A DNA stretch of 64,000 nt, taken from assembly GCF_030012985.1 (NCBI RefSeq), contig NZ_CP120233.1, positions 4,583,001-4,647,000 of the forward strand. Direction: 5' to 3'. This DNA comes from Microbulbifer sp. VAAF005. Its GTDB lineage: Bacteria > Pseudomonadota > Gammaproteobacteria > Pseudomonadales > Cellvibrionaceae. Below, one piece after another: positions 7,701 to 14,698 of the stretch. The notes under the pieces are model-generated. The model was not told where the DNA came from and did no database searches. It saw only the letters and a list, made by a program, of their open reading frames with translations. A program made the position numbers and the translations under genes. How positions within the stretch are numbered: the stretch's first letter is position 1; every line of letters starts with the position of its first letter.

Positions 7701-9390
7701 CGGGCATCAGTGCAGCTATTCCTACGATAGTTATGGTCGGCTCGCTAAAATTGCTCGGGACGATGGCTCTATTTCCGTGGGGATCACCTATATCACCCAG
7801 GATATCGATAAAGCTAATGTGGGAAAAATAGCCTCGGTGAGCTATTCAAATGGGGTCAAGCTCGCTTACACCTATAACGGTTATGGGCGCCCCCAACAAA
7901 TCATCGCTACCAGTACGGGTGAAGGCGAGCCGATTACCCTTACCTACAGCTACGATGCAACGACCTCATTCGTAACCGCCATTAGCTACCGACACCCTGG
8001 GGGCTCAAGTGCACTCAACCGCGATGTTTCATTCGTATATGATGATGTCGGACAAGTCATTGGGGAGTCATCTGTAGACCCACAAGGCAACCCACTCGAG
8101 ACCGTATCTTATAGCTATGATGCGCTAGCCAATATCAAAACTTGCACCCGCTCACTGCCTTCTTCTGAAAGTGCGGAGACAAATTACACCTACGACGCCG
8201 ATAACCGGCTAAATTCCATCAGCGTGGCTGGCGCCCAAGATCAGGCTTTGAGCTACGACGAAAACAACAATCTGATTAAAGATGAAAATGGCAATAGCTA
8301 CCAATACAATGCATTGAATCAACTCACACAATTCACCTCAAGTGACGGCGAGAATACGACCTACACCTATTATCCCAATGGGCTGCGTGCAACGAAGCAA
8401 ACCGGTGATGAAGAAATCATTCACTATTATTACGACAACGCCAGCAATGCCAATATCATCAATGAAGTTCAGGGGGATTCAGAGGCCAGCTACATAATAT
8501 CAGCATCGTCGCGACTCGCTCGTTTGCTGGAGAAAGACTCGTCATCTGAACTCCAGTCTTATCTACTCGATAGACAAAATGTTCTTCTGACTTTCGGTAA
8601 TTCAGGTTCTATCAGTAGCGAGTATGTCTATGACGTATATGGCAACTGTAGGTCATCCCAGAGCGGAAGCATTGCTGACAATCCATTTGCTTATTGTGGA
8701 GAATATGCCGACTCAGAATCGAGCTTGCTCTATCTGAGGGCCCGGTACTACGCGGCGCAACGGATGAGGTTTGTGAGTCGAGATAGCTTCCTGGTTATGA
8801 ACCCTTACAGCTATGCCGATGGGAACCCTGTCATGAAGCAAGATCCTTCTGGGCATCTTTCAACCGCAGCAAAGATTGGTATCGGCGTGGGCTCAGCTGT
8901 CGGTGCAACCATCTTAGGATATGGCGCGTGGAGTGCCTGGTCACGCATGGCACGTGAGAATATTCCTCAAGGTGAGCAGCCGCCAGAAGTAGAGGGGTTG
9001 GATGGTATTGTTCCTGATCATGGCAATATCGGTGCTCCTCCAAATGATGGCAATATTGACGCTCCTCCAAATATTGAAGCTTTTGGGTACGCGAATTCAC
9101 CAGACCAAATATTTGATTATTTGAAGCGGGAGGGGGAGGGGTTTGATTCAGACTCAGTTGTCTCTATTGAAAGGGATGAGGGCGGGCAATATTGGTACGA
9201 AGCTTGGAGGCCCAGACCCAATGACAATCAAGATATTCTGGATGGCGCTGAAGCACTCCCGGATGTGGATCAGTTGACATTTCGGACACTCCCTCGAGGT
9301 ATAAATACAAAGCGAGCTAACCGCAATAAAGATGAGGAGGTATTCGGAGATGAAGAAGAAATGGTGGAGCTAGGAGCATTGATGATGTAG
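4714..9390 (+). CDS. Rhs/YD-repeat protein with variable C-terminal tail
   Basis: 1558 residues from a GTG start preceded by AAGGTGAG. No signal peptide is visible. Many YD-type repeats (NYTYDADNRLNS, YEYDGVGQRTS, SYDSYGRLAKI) run from about residue 160 to 1310 and would form the hollow Rhs beta-cocoon. The Rhs core ends with LLYLRARYYAAQRMRFVSRD, NPYSYADGNPV and DPSGH at about residues 1335-1381. A glycine-rich hydrophobic segment (about 1386-1410) and an acidic tail of about 150 residues follow. In this family the segment after DPxG is usually the toxin. This tail has no motif I recognise, and no immunity gene follows directly. A lysine-rich insert (KFKKRAKKEYKQRL, near residue 757) interrupts the repeats. 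No PAAR domain is seen. It reads against the cassettes and sits inside the cassette array, so it was probably acquired separately. Confidence 0.85.
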   Translation: MSNFDQMANFSSSTNIASTSTGSNSSSVAKNYAKNFLTQVNPRTGLLSVTIPSPPLKGILSMDVNLGITYAQETVGSYEQLFGLPVGWSYSLSYINDGILTLNGSQTYVLSPESPSGLQYYYQKNLEMTQYSPGQYPNLPYAPSTPYAYLLTFLDGHHQYFDVQEKLICWDDKNGNHLLFTYDSSDASITQAKLISVTDAYGQNLSISLSSDSIDVIYPRSDANPNPITYSYQLLEGALVSYIDPMGLTTHFIYNGGLINSKLLSNVNYPNKVSSTFDYSTIYYKDSSGQQEQQDVVSKVINTYEEETRSTTYNYHPEQSGPDGHNYLGNPTYEVASTTSDALFQSNDNNYRYYTTINNNKTLVVNQYNNLHLLLKSTTFTANGSERIQEIAYTYVGETDGDFPYNQLDPNYQLIAEKLSTFYNEQEDTRPAKIIRSYTDNGQIASIEEYEQVEGELQLVKKGEVEYDISFGMPTSVKVYDYKPRGVLSQTPEIIRTDNKLSDDKKHILTSTRGTELSGLLNPLLVTSVEYDTAGRPSSSTRTWGSAAPGHSGIVKTNTTFENILDSTAHTLTHATTDFFGNTSNEVYDLCTGFPISTSNAVGAITTYNYDLAEATVIRTDPMGNTTTWSYDLTNNIMRKLDANGYEQKYYYNGFGQLIQQSDYPVKGGAERTLTTNTYDQLGRLSVQLGILGEASKVTFAYNARSQLASKTDALGNISGYEYDSVACTKASSFNSLKSTEVTYGPEKSGGPLLSKFKKRAKKEYKQRLVASAKKFDRHNANQYACATRLWNAFQLNVQTSIGDQQTPQQFSLARSYNILQSPTQYCLGGANLKRTLVASRDLNGNMLQSTCTLEGEGTPQTEASSNRSYNELGEFTQEATLTEQARKYSYDAVGNRTQITQFNGSQVNSTYDLNKRVSSHSYTENGSSIEIHYEYDGVGQRTSIERFVDGESDALLSYTYTLDGNISSISYPDGKTVSWNYDVNTGLLTSSIDALGHQCSYSYDSYGRLAKIARDDGSISVGITYITQDIDKANVGKIASVSYSNGVKLAYTYNGYGRPQQIIATSTGEGEPITLTYSYDATTSFVTAISYRHPGGSSALNRDVSFVYDDVGQVIGESSVDPQGNPLETVSYSYDALANIKTCTRSLPSSESAETNYTYDADNRLNSISVAGAQDQALSYDENNNLIKDENGNSYQYNALNQLTQFTSSDGENTTYTYYPNGLRATKQTGDEEIIHYYYDNASNANIINEVQGDSEASYIISASSRLARLLEKDSSSELQSYLLDRQNVLLTFGNSGSISSEYVYDVYGNCRSSQSGSIADNPFAYCGEYADSESSLLYLRARYYAAQRMRFVSRDSFLVMNPYSYADGNPVMKQDPSGHLSTAAKIGIGVGSAVGATILGYGAWSAWSRMARENIPQGEQPPEVEGLDGIVPDHGNIGAPPNDGNIDAPPNIEAFGYANSPDQIFDYLKREGEGFDSDSVVSIERDEGGQYWYEAWRPRPNDNQDILDGAEALPDVDQLTFRTLPRGINTKRANRNKDEEVFGDEEEMVELGALMM

Positions 9391-9440
9391 GAGAAGTTGA
9401 ACCTATAGAAATAACGGATAGGTTTAAATTGCATTCCTGA

Positions 9441-9490
9441 GTGTAGAGCACGACTTTACCATTGTGTAATGGAAAAATTGTGCTCTACAC
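9441..9490. repeat. Nested hairpin downstream of Rhs
   Basis: GTGTAGAGCAC at 9441-9451 pairs perfectly with GTGCTCTACAC at 9480-9490. Inside lies a second stem, CCATT/AATGG, with a GTGT loop. It lies 50 bp after the Rhs stop and just before a REP-type transposase remnant. It may be a transcription-ending structure or a REP-like element recognised by that transposase; there is no T-run to favour the first. Confidence 0.6.
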
Positions 9491-10415
9491 TTATTCATAT
9501 CCAGAAGATAGATTATGTAAAATTTTTTGTGTATCTGCCCGCCCATTTGCAAATTGATGCAATCTATCATTGTCAATTGGTTGCCAAGCTCCGCAATGCT
9601 TTCGGGGCGCAAATTTCGTCAATCAACTTCAGAGCTCTCAAAATATATTGGTATTTCTATTTCGCGAATACTTAAAGCAACTTGCAGAGGTAATTACCCG
9701 TTGGGAGAAGCTGTTTCGGGCTCCCTCTCTGGCTCTGCGCTATCTCAAAGGCGATACCCTCGATCAATGTGAGCTGGAAAAACTAAAAGAAGTCACCGCT
9801 ATATGGCGGGAGCGCTTAACAGGTATCAGTTAGTTTATGCGCTGTTTAAATGAGTCTATCGCCCGGCAAGCTAATGTTGAAGACGAGTGTACAGGCCGTT
9901 TTTGGGAGGGGCGATTTAAGTCGCAGGCTTTACTGGATGAAAAAGCCCTCGCCGCTTGTATGGCCTATGTAGACCTAAACCCTATCCGTGCTAATATTGC
10001 CAAAACGCCTGAAGACTCTGATTACACTTCTATTCAACTGCATATTCGTTCTGCAATCACCGCTGAGCAATCCAAAAGTTTACTGCCGTTTGTGGGAGAT
10101 GAGCGTTTAAATATGCCAAAAGGTTTACCTTTTCAGCTGGGCCACTATTTGGAGTTGGTGGATTGAAGTGGTCGGCATCTAGATCCCAGAAAGCGCGGCG
10201 CTATCGCTGAAAATACCCCTCCCATACTTGAGCGCCTGGGTATTTCACCTGAGCACTGGCTTTACCTCAACCGAAATTTTGAAAGACGATTTAAAGGTTT
10301 AGTAGGGTCGGTTGAAGCAGTACGGAAAGCGTGTATTTTATTGAATAAACGCTGGGCCCACGGTGTGCATGATTGCCAAAATTTTCTCTCTTACCCTTCA
10401 TCTCAACTCAATTGA
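9491..10415 (+). pseudogene. Decayed REP-associated (Y1/IS200-like) transposase
   Basis: Fragments of a REP-associated tyrosine transposase occur in several frames. IYHCQLVAKLRNAFG (near 9560) looks like a degraded form of the family start. The region that should carry the HUH motif is missing. KQLAEVITRWEKLF and WRERLTGIS lead to an in-frame TAG at about 9831. Next come FMRCLNESIARQANVEDECTG, RFWEGRFKSQALLDEKALA and AYVDLNPIRANIA. A TGA at 10164 replaces the expected Trp of VDWSGR. The frame then continues open as GRHLDPRKRGAIAEN to a final TGA at 10413-10415. With the catalytic part lost and two internal stops it is not functional. Confidence 0.85.
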
Positions 10416-10416
10416 A

Positions 10417-10629
10417 TCATTTTTTATCCCGCCGATCGATCCCCGTTCGCCCTGTGTGCTGAAAGCCCTGGACACCAAAAATAGACAAAATACTCTGCAC
10501 AATTGTGCCTCGATGCTCCTCTGGTGAGCATGGCTTTTTATTTTTGCCGATTTCTTCCTCTCCCACATGATTCATGGATGTCCTATTTGTGTTGTCACGA
10601 GGAAAGAATGCCGTACTTTCTTCAACCAA
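10417..10629 (-). CDS. Doubtful small cassette ORF (TTG start)
   Basis: 70 codons from a TTG with the ribosome-site-like AGATAGGAA just before it. Its first residues, MVEESTAFFPR, match MVGGSAVFFPR of the ORF starting at 23014, and both follow the same 220-bp repeat. The rest is unlike anything known. It may be a real variable protein or a chance frame in a non-coding cassette. Confidence 0.25.
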   Translation of the reverse strand: MVEESTAFFPRDNTNRTSMNHVGEEEIGKNKKPCSPEEHRGTIVQSILSIFGVQGFQHTGRTGIDRRDKK

Positions 10630-10816
10630 TTCCTATCTTACTGGCACTCTGCGAAATTGCAGCGGACTACCCCTTTTTCAGTACTTAAGCGAACACTCTA
10701 GGAGCGAAATTGCCTGAATAACAATCAGTACAATTGCTCAATACCGAGTGCTATGTATTGGCACTAAAGCTTCAGTTACTACGAAAAACCAATAAAGCCG
10801 ACCACCACAATAACGA
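10597..10816 (-). repeat. 220-bp cassette-leader repeat, copy A
   Basis: Alignable by eye to 22982-23203 over its whole length, at about three quarters identity. The best-kept blocks are CAACCAATTCCTA, GCGAACACTCTAGGAGCGAAA and CCACAATAACG. It directly abuts an attC start (CAATAAC), so it forms the 5' part of a cassette that lacks a convincing gene. Confidence 0.75.
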
Positions 10817-10900
10817 CTATAACTGGGGAGCTTGGAGTACAGCGCAGGCCATCCCATGAAGGGTTAAAAGCCCGTAGCAACCTGCTTGTATTCGTTATGT
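10808..10900 (-). other. attC-like site
   Basis: CAATAAC to GTTATGT. The stop of the following minus-strand gene (10895-10897) lies within the final core. Confidence 0.7.
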
Positions 10901-11359
10901 ATGCCGCACCCCACGAAGCTCAAATATACCGAACCAAAAGAGACCTACACTAATAGAAAACGACAAAATTAAATTCAAAATTAGTTTTTCTTTTTCCTCA
11001 ACACCAGAAATCAACTGCCTGTTATCGTAGTAAGCTCCAACTATGTACTGGTCTTTATCGATCTTTGACGTGTAGTATTCCAGTTCTAGCTCATCCCCAA
11101 CTTGAAGGTCGTCAAAAATATCTTTAGAAGAGTTTGAATACTTGAATTCTAGGTCTTCAATGATAATGGTGTGTAGATAATCACCTTTTCCAACATATCT
11201 AGTTTTAATTCTTTCAAGCAAGCCAACCTGGGTAAAAACTCCTTCCCTCTGAGGAAAATCGCTATAAAGGTAGTATCCTGAGGCAAGTGCAAACACCGAA
11301 AGTACAAGTGCAGTATATCCAACCAATTTTGACTTACTATCTAATCGCTCAATCTTCAT
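10895..11359 (-). CDS. Membrane protein with DUF3592-like extracytoplasmic domain
   Basis: 154 residues when started at MKIERLDSKSKL. Longer readings run into the neighbouring attC site and are rejected. One helix lies near residues 14-32 (LVGYTALVLSVFALASGYYL) and another near the C-terminus (LILNLILSFSISVGLFWFGIF). Between them is a soluble domain with YLHTIIIEDLEFKY and DLQVGDELELEYYTSKID. Two helices flanking a small beta domain that contains a V-G-D-x-x-x-V/L-x-Y pattern resemble DUF3592-type proteins, but I am not certain. Single-gene cassette. Confidence 0.6.
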   Translation of the reverse strand: MKIERLDSKSKLVGYTALVLSVFALASGYYLYSDFPQREGVFTQVGLLERIKTRYVGKGDYLHTIIIEDLEFKYSNSSKDIFDDLQVGDELELEYYTSKIDKDQYIVGAYYDNRQLISGVEEKEKLILNLILSFSISVGLFWFGIFELRGVRHT

Positions 11360-11361
11360 AT

Positions 11362-11451
11362 ACATAACGCTGAATGAATGCGCCGTGTTGCTGCGAAGCA
11401 GCGCTTTTAGCGGTCCAGCCCAAAGGGTGATTATTGCACGCTTTGTTAAGC
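11362..11451 (-). other. attC-like site
   Basis: ACATAAC to GTTAAGC, with GCTGCGAAGCAGC and a GCGGTCCAGCCC block shared with the site at 18040-18129. Confidence 0.75.
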
Positions 11452-11456
11452 ATTTA

Positions 11457-11720
11457 TTACGCCGTAACCGAGAATATTGCAACATAAACTAAAAGTAACT
11501 GACCTAGCCATGCAGGCCATTTTGAAAAATGAAGAAGCATGATGCCAGCGGCTGTTAATGACGACCCGAAGACAATGCCGTATAAAGCGTATAGTCCCTC
11601 GGCTACCCCGCATCCATCTGTAAATAGGAAGCAAGTATAACTATGGATATGCGCCAACACAGATACAAGAATTAGAATGAATCCTGCCACAATTTCAAAT
11701 TTGGAAATAATTAATTTCAT
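11457..11720 (-). CDS. Small membrane protein, unknown function
   Basis: 87 residues from the ATG at 11720 (MKLIISKFEIVAG); a GTG three codons upstream is an alternative. Three hydrophobic helices are seen: FEIVAGFILILVSVLAHI, LYALYGIVFGSSLTAAGIMLL and WLGQLLLVYVAIFSV. Two cysteines lie in the first loop (TCFLFTDGCG). No family recognised. Cassette gene whose upstream boundary is the 17-bp attC scar at 11739-11755. Confidence 0.6.
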   Translation of the reverse strand: MKLIISKFEIVAGFILILVSVLAHIHSYTCFLFTDGCGVAEGLYALYGIVFGSSLTAAGIMLLHFSKWPAWLGQLLLVYVAIFSVTA

Positions 11721-11738
11721 ATTTGCCACAGCTTTATT

Positions 11739-11755
11739 GCCTAACCTTGTTAGCC
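11739..11755 (-). other. Minimal attC scar
   Basis: GCCTAAC followed after CTT by GTTAGCC. Both core sites are present, but the whole palindromic centre is missing. It separates two cassette genes that are otherwise only about 30 bp apart. Confidence 0.6.
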
Positions 11756-12166
11756 ATTTTCCATTTTTTCCTTCGAATGCTTATATATATGGTAAATGCT
11801 ATATGCGATCATAAAAAACCATATAATGATGTTATCAAAGCGATCTTTGTAGAGCGCCCTTAATGCCATGGCAGAACAAATACCGACCATGACTGCATCA
11901 ATGGTGAGCAATAAGGCTGCTATAGTTTTCTTCGCTTTGTCGCCATGTGCAGATTGATATCTTTCTACCAGACGATTGATTACAAGCGATGTTGTGTAAA
12001 AGCCTAAAAATATAATGGCGATATATCCAAGGAACACCCGCCCCTCTACAGAGATATTGGAAATCCCCTGCAAAAATAGAAAAGTAACGTAGGAAAAGAT
12101 GGCCAGCATTATGAGCCTGCCACTTCCTCTTACAAATTCTTGTCTAGATATATTTTTCATGATCAT
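11750..12166 (-). CDS. Membrane protein, four helices, unknown function
   Basis: 138 residues from MIMKNISRQEFVRG; the ATG two codons later is equally possible. Upstream codons lie in attC DNA and are excluded. Four hydrophobic helices are visible: LIMLAIFSYVTFLFLQ, FLGYIAIIFLGFYTTSLVI, IAALLLTIDAVMVGICSAMAL and IIIWFFMIAYSIYHIY. The tail HKHSKEKMENG-like end is charged. No family recognised. The stop codon overlaps the minimal attC scar. Confidence 0.65.
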   Translation of the reverse strand: MIMKNISRQEFVRGSGRLIMLAIFSYVTFLFLQGISNISVEGRVFLGYIAIIFLGFYTTSLVINRLVERYQSAHGDKAKKTIAALLLTIDAVMVGICSAMALRALYKDRFDNIIIWFFMIAYSIYHIYKHSKEKMENG

Positions 12167-12168
12167 CT

Positions 12169-12261
12169 GGCTAACGCCACAATAACCGAGCGGAGCCAAG
12201 CGTGGTATTGTGAGCAAAGCGAACCACGCTTAGCGGAGTCCGGTTGATTGTTTTGTTAAAT
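12169..12261 (-). other. attC-like site
   Basis: GGCTAAC to GTTAAAT, with complementary blocks AAGCGTGGT and ACCACGCTT in the middle. Confidence 0.7.
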
Positions 12262-12379
12262 TTAGTGGGCAAACTCTACTTTACCTTTGTAAAGAACAGG
12301 TCTAGACATCCACCGAACAAAAAGCATAAGCCGCCAACCCTATTAGGTATGATTCATGGGTGTCCTATTTGTGTTTCAG

Positions 12380-12575
12380 ATATACGTAATGTCGCTGGTC
12401 CTGCGGCAATTTGGCCGATCCACATCGAAGCAATACTTAAGTAGCTTGGCGGCGACATTGATATTCCCCTCTACGGGCTGGCTATATCGAAAGCCTTTGC
12501 CGTTTTTCGCTTTAATATGCTCCTGTTACATCTGCGGAACTCCTCCGTATACGCCTGAGTTCTCTTCTTGCCCAT
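12380..12575 (-). pseudogene. IS3-family transposase remnant
   Basis: The minus strand starts with MGKKRTQAYTEEFRR, the typical beginning of an IS3 OrfA, then loses the frame. A second frame reads PVEGNINVAAKLLKYCFDVD and ends in TSDITYI before a stop. This matches the OrfB segment preceding the first catalytic Asp of IS3-family transposases. Most of both genes is missing. The inverted ACACCT/AGGTGT at 12600-12621 and the TGTCTACC just beyond may be part of an old element end. Confidence 0.65.
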
Positions 12576-12653
12576 GATGCACCTTCGTGTTAGGCCTACA
12601 CCTAACTATATAAGGTGTCTACCAAACGTGGGTAAGTCTTGCCTATAATGTCT

Positions 12654-12739
12654 GCATAACCAGCTTACGAAATATTACGGTCAGTTTTTATGCCTCAATA
12701 TTTTACTATCTGCATTGATGGAGTTTTAAGATGTTACAG
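12654..12739 (-). other. Possible attC site of the ATPase cassette
   Basis: GCATAAC at 12654-12660 and GTTACAG at 12733-12739, the latter containing the stop of the ATPase gene as in other cassettes. Outer bases pair (TAACCAGCTT with AAGATGTTA). The centre is AT-rich and unlike the other sites, so confidence is moderate. Confidence 0.45.
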
Positions 12740-14374
12740 GTCGGGGGTATGCCGTTTTAATTCTTGAATAATATCATCTTTTCGAGAGCTATTTATGTAG
12801 CGTAAAACTAGCCCAGGATACTTCCCGTTAGCCAAACCCAACACTCCTGACACTCTGGAAGAAAGACTTTTTCTATTGAAAGACTTAAGAACACTAGCAT
12901 AATCATTTGCTTCAATATGCAATGTGAAATCCCTGTGATACCGCTGATAGATTTCATCTATGTCTATAGACGTAAATACTGAATCCAACTGCTTTGATAT
13001 GTCATCCACTCCCTTTGATGTGTCATTAAATATGTTTAATCGAAACTTAATATCAAATGAAACTTTCTTAGATACTTGACTAGTCAATTCCTTCTGGAAC
13101 TCGGTAAAGACAAATTTTTTAACTTTTTCAAAAATCTCAGTTGGATCCAACTCAAGGCTAACTGCAACGTATTTAATTAAGCCTTCGACACATAGTAGAT
13201 TTTCCACTTCAGCAACATCAATAGTTTCGATTCCATGTGCTTTTAACGACTTCAGCTCTTCCTCTGTCCTGTAATCCCTATCTATCAGCCCCCTTACTTC
13301 TAAATGGTGTAACGAGGGAATAGATTTTAAGGCTTTTGTCGCCTCAATGACCTTTACACAGCTTCCCCTTGGTATAACTAAGTAGTCAGAATAAATAGCT
13401 TGATATATCTTATGGTCGTAACAGTTCTTTTCACCTTCAACAAACAATATCGGCTTCCGGCTACCAATTATTTCTAAGATGCTATCTTCATTTAATTCTT
13501 CATTGCAGGGAACTTCCTCCCAAAACCAAGACTCTCCGTCAAACGAACGCAGCCAAATTTTTGAATTAGTATCTCGATTCGCTGCAAAGTTTAAATCATG
13601 AGTTAAGTACACAAAGCAGCAATCATCTCGAAGTGACTCGATTTTGTCCCATAAGCAAGTTTGAAGAGACCTATGAATGTGTATCTCAGGCTCATCGATA
13701 ACAACCACTGAGTTTTTTGGCGCTAGCAAACACTGACCTAAAAGATAGAAAACTATTCTTTCGCCATCACTCATTTCTGATGCAGAGTATTCTTCACCAT
13801 CAATAGTTGTGGTTATAAACTTATTACTTAAAAGCTCTATCTTACGATGTGGAAATAACTCGTGCCAGGATTCTCTAAGAATGTCTAGCGAAGAGGCTGG
13901 AAGCTTAACACCTCGTTTCGACGTCTTAACCTTTTCAACATATTCTCTATTTCTTCTTTCCTCTTCTGCATATAGAAATCCCAATACAGAGTCAAAGTCC
14001 CACGACATTCCAGTAACAGGTTCGTCACCCCAGCGACCATACTTTGGATCTTTCTTCGCCTTACGCTTATTAGAAGAGTTTCCATACAAAAAACCGCTCT
14101 CTGCCTCTTCGTAGCTCATCGGCCAAACTTCTGATTCCATTTGGGCAATTCTTTGCGCTGAAATACGATGAACAAATTTGTCATCTAGTTGATTATACTC
14201 GATCCAATGCCCTAGGCGGCTTTTTCCAGAGCCATTAGCTCCAACTATAACCATCGAGCGCACATCATTAACGGCAACTTCTGTATTTGAATCACCACTT
14301 GATGGTAATAATATTGAAAACGTTTCCACTGCAATAGAGATCCTTTTTGTCTTACGCTTGCATTTGTGGCCCAC
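12734..14374 (-). CDS. OLD/PARIS-like ATPase fused to DUF4435 nuclease-type domain
   Basis: 546 residues. The N-terminal half is an ABC-type AAA domain. It has Walker A GANGSGKS at 45-52, the signature MSDGERIVFYLL near 200, Walker B VVVIDEPEIHIH near 222-233 and the switch His in YLTHDL near 256. From about residue 306 a DUF4435/TOPRIM-like domain follows. It has the acidic motif ILFVEGEKNCYD, LIDRDYRTEEE (D-x-D type) and IDVAEVENLL. AAA15 plus DUF4435 is the composition of the PARIS anti-phage system (AriA and AriB, also known fused), where the DUF4435 part is the toxic nuclease. Function here is inferred. The GTG start is uncertain, since the preceding bases form a GCCCAC/GTGGGC hairpin. 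It is the largest gene in the cassette array and appears bounded by attC-like sites. Confidence 0.8.
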   Translation of the reverse strand: MGHKCKRKTKRISIAVETFSILLPSSGDSNTEVAVNDVRSMVIVGANGSGKSRLGHWIEYNQLDDKFVHRISAQRIAQMESEVWPMSYEEAESGFLYGNSSNKRKAKKDPKYGRWGDEPVTGMSWDFDSVLGFLYAEEERRNREYVEKVKTSKRGVKLPASSLDILRESWHELFPHRKIELLSNKFITTTIDGEEYSASEMSDGERIVFYLLGQCLLAPKNSVVVIDEPEIHIHRSLQTCLWDKIESLRDDCCFVYLTHDLNFAANRDTNSKIWLRSFDGESWFWEEVPCNEELNEDSILEIIGSRKPILFVEGEKNCYDHKIYQAIYSDYLVIPRGSCVKVIEATKALKSIPSLHHLEVRGLIDRDYRTEEELKSLKAHGIETIDVAEVENLLCVEGLIKYVAVSLELDPTEIFEKVKKFVFTEFQKELTSQVSKKVSFDIKFRLNIFNDTSKGVDDISKQLDSVFTSIDIDEIYQRYHRDFTLHIEANDYASVLKSFNRKSLSSRVSGVLGLANGKYPGLVLRYINSSRKDDIIQELKRHTPDL

Positions 14375-14420
14375 GTTTTTTGTGGGCTTTATTAATTGCC
14401 TTGGTGTCTTTGCGGTTGCA

Positions 14421-14515
14421 CATCAACTTTGTTGCAACCATTTTTAAAATCTAGCTTGGAGTAAAACTCGTCCAAAACCTGTAGGTCAGCTTTTCAAAGT
14501 GGACGATTTGTCAAA
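14421..14515 (-). other. Possible attC-like site
   Basis: CATCAAC to GTCAAAA, the second including the stop of the fragment at 14510. Internal pairs are CGTCCA/TGGACG and GGTTGCA/TGCAACC. Cores are non-standard; the GTCAA form also occurs at 21867. Confidence 0.4.
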
Positions 14516-14642
14516 ACGAACCTATTTGCCCGTGTATTACTCCTAGCTCACCAGTGCGTTTTTTTACTACGACTTTAGCTAGTTTCAATTTTAACACAGT
14601 GATTTTACCGTCATTTAGGGTAACTTCAAATTTTAATCGCCT
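14510..14642 (-). pseudogene. Short cassette gene fragment
   Basis: 43 codons open on the minus strand, RRLKFEVTLNDGKITVL and VVVKKRTGELGVIHG to a TGA at 14510-14512. Composition looks like real protein, but no start codon precedes the conserved part and the upstream side is an attC site. It is probably a truncated small cassette gene, or one using an unusual start. Family not recognised. Confidence 0.4.
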
Positions 14643-14647
14643 TTATA

Positions 14648-14698
14648 AAGAAAACGCCTCAAGCAGCCGATGCGTCAGCGGTCGGCTAGATTTATTTG
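14648..14698 (-). other. attC site interrupted by a group II intron
   Basis: The left part of the attC (AAAACGCC through AGCCGATGCGTCAGCGGTCGGCT) ends ATTTG at 14698. The intron follows, and the rest of the core resumes at 15406 (TTATAC). Joining both sides restores GTTATAC, a normal core containing the stop codon of the 15406 gene. Confidence 0.75.

Noticed and set aside
9424-9675. Two overlapping short frames on opposite strands
   Set aside because: They arise from the symmetric hairpin and the decayed transposase; no independent coding support.
12244-12577. Plus-strand frames in the interval after the attC at 12169-12261
   Set aside because: The minus strand carries recognisable IS3 OrfA/OrfB fragments, which explain the sequence better.
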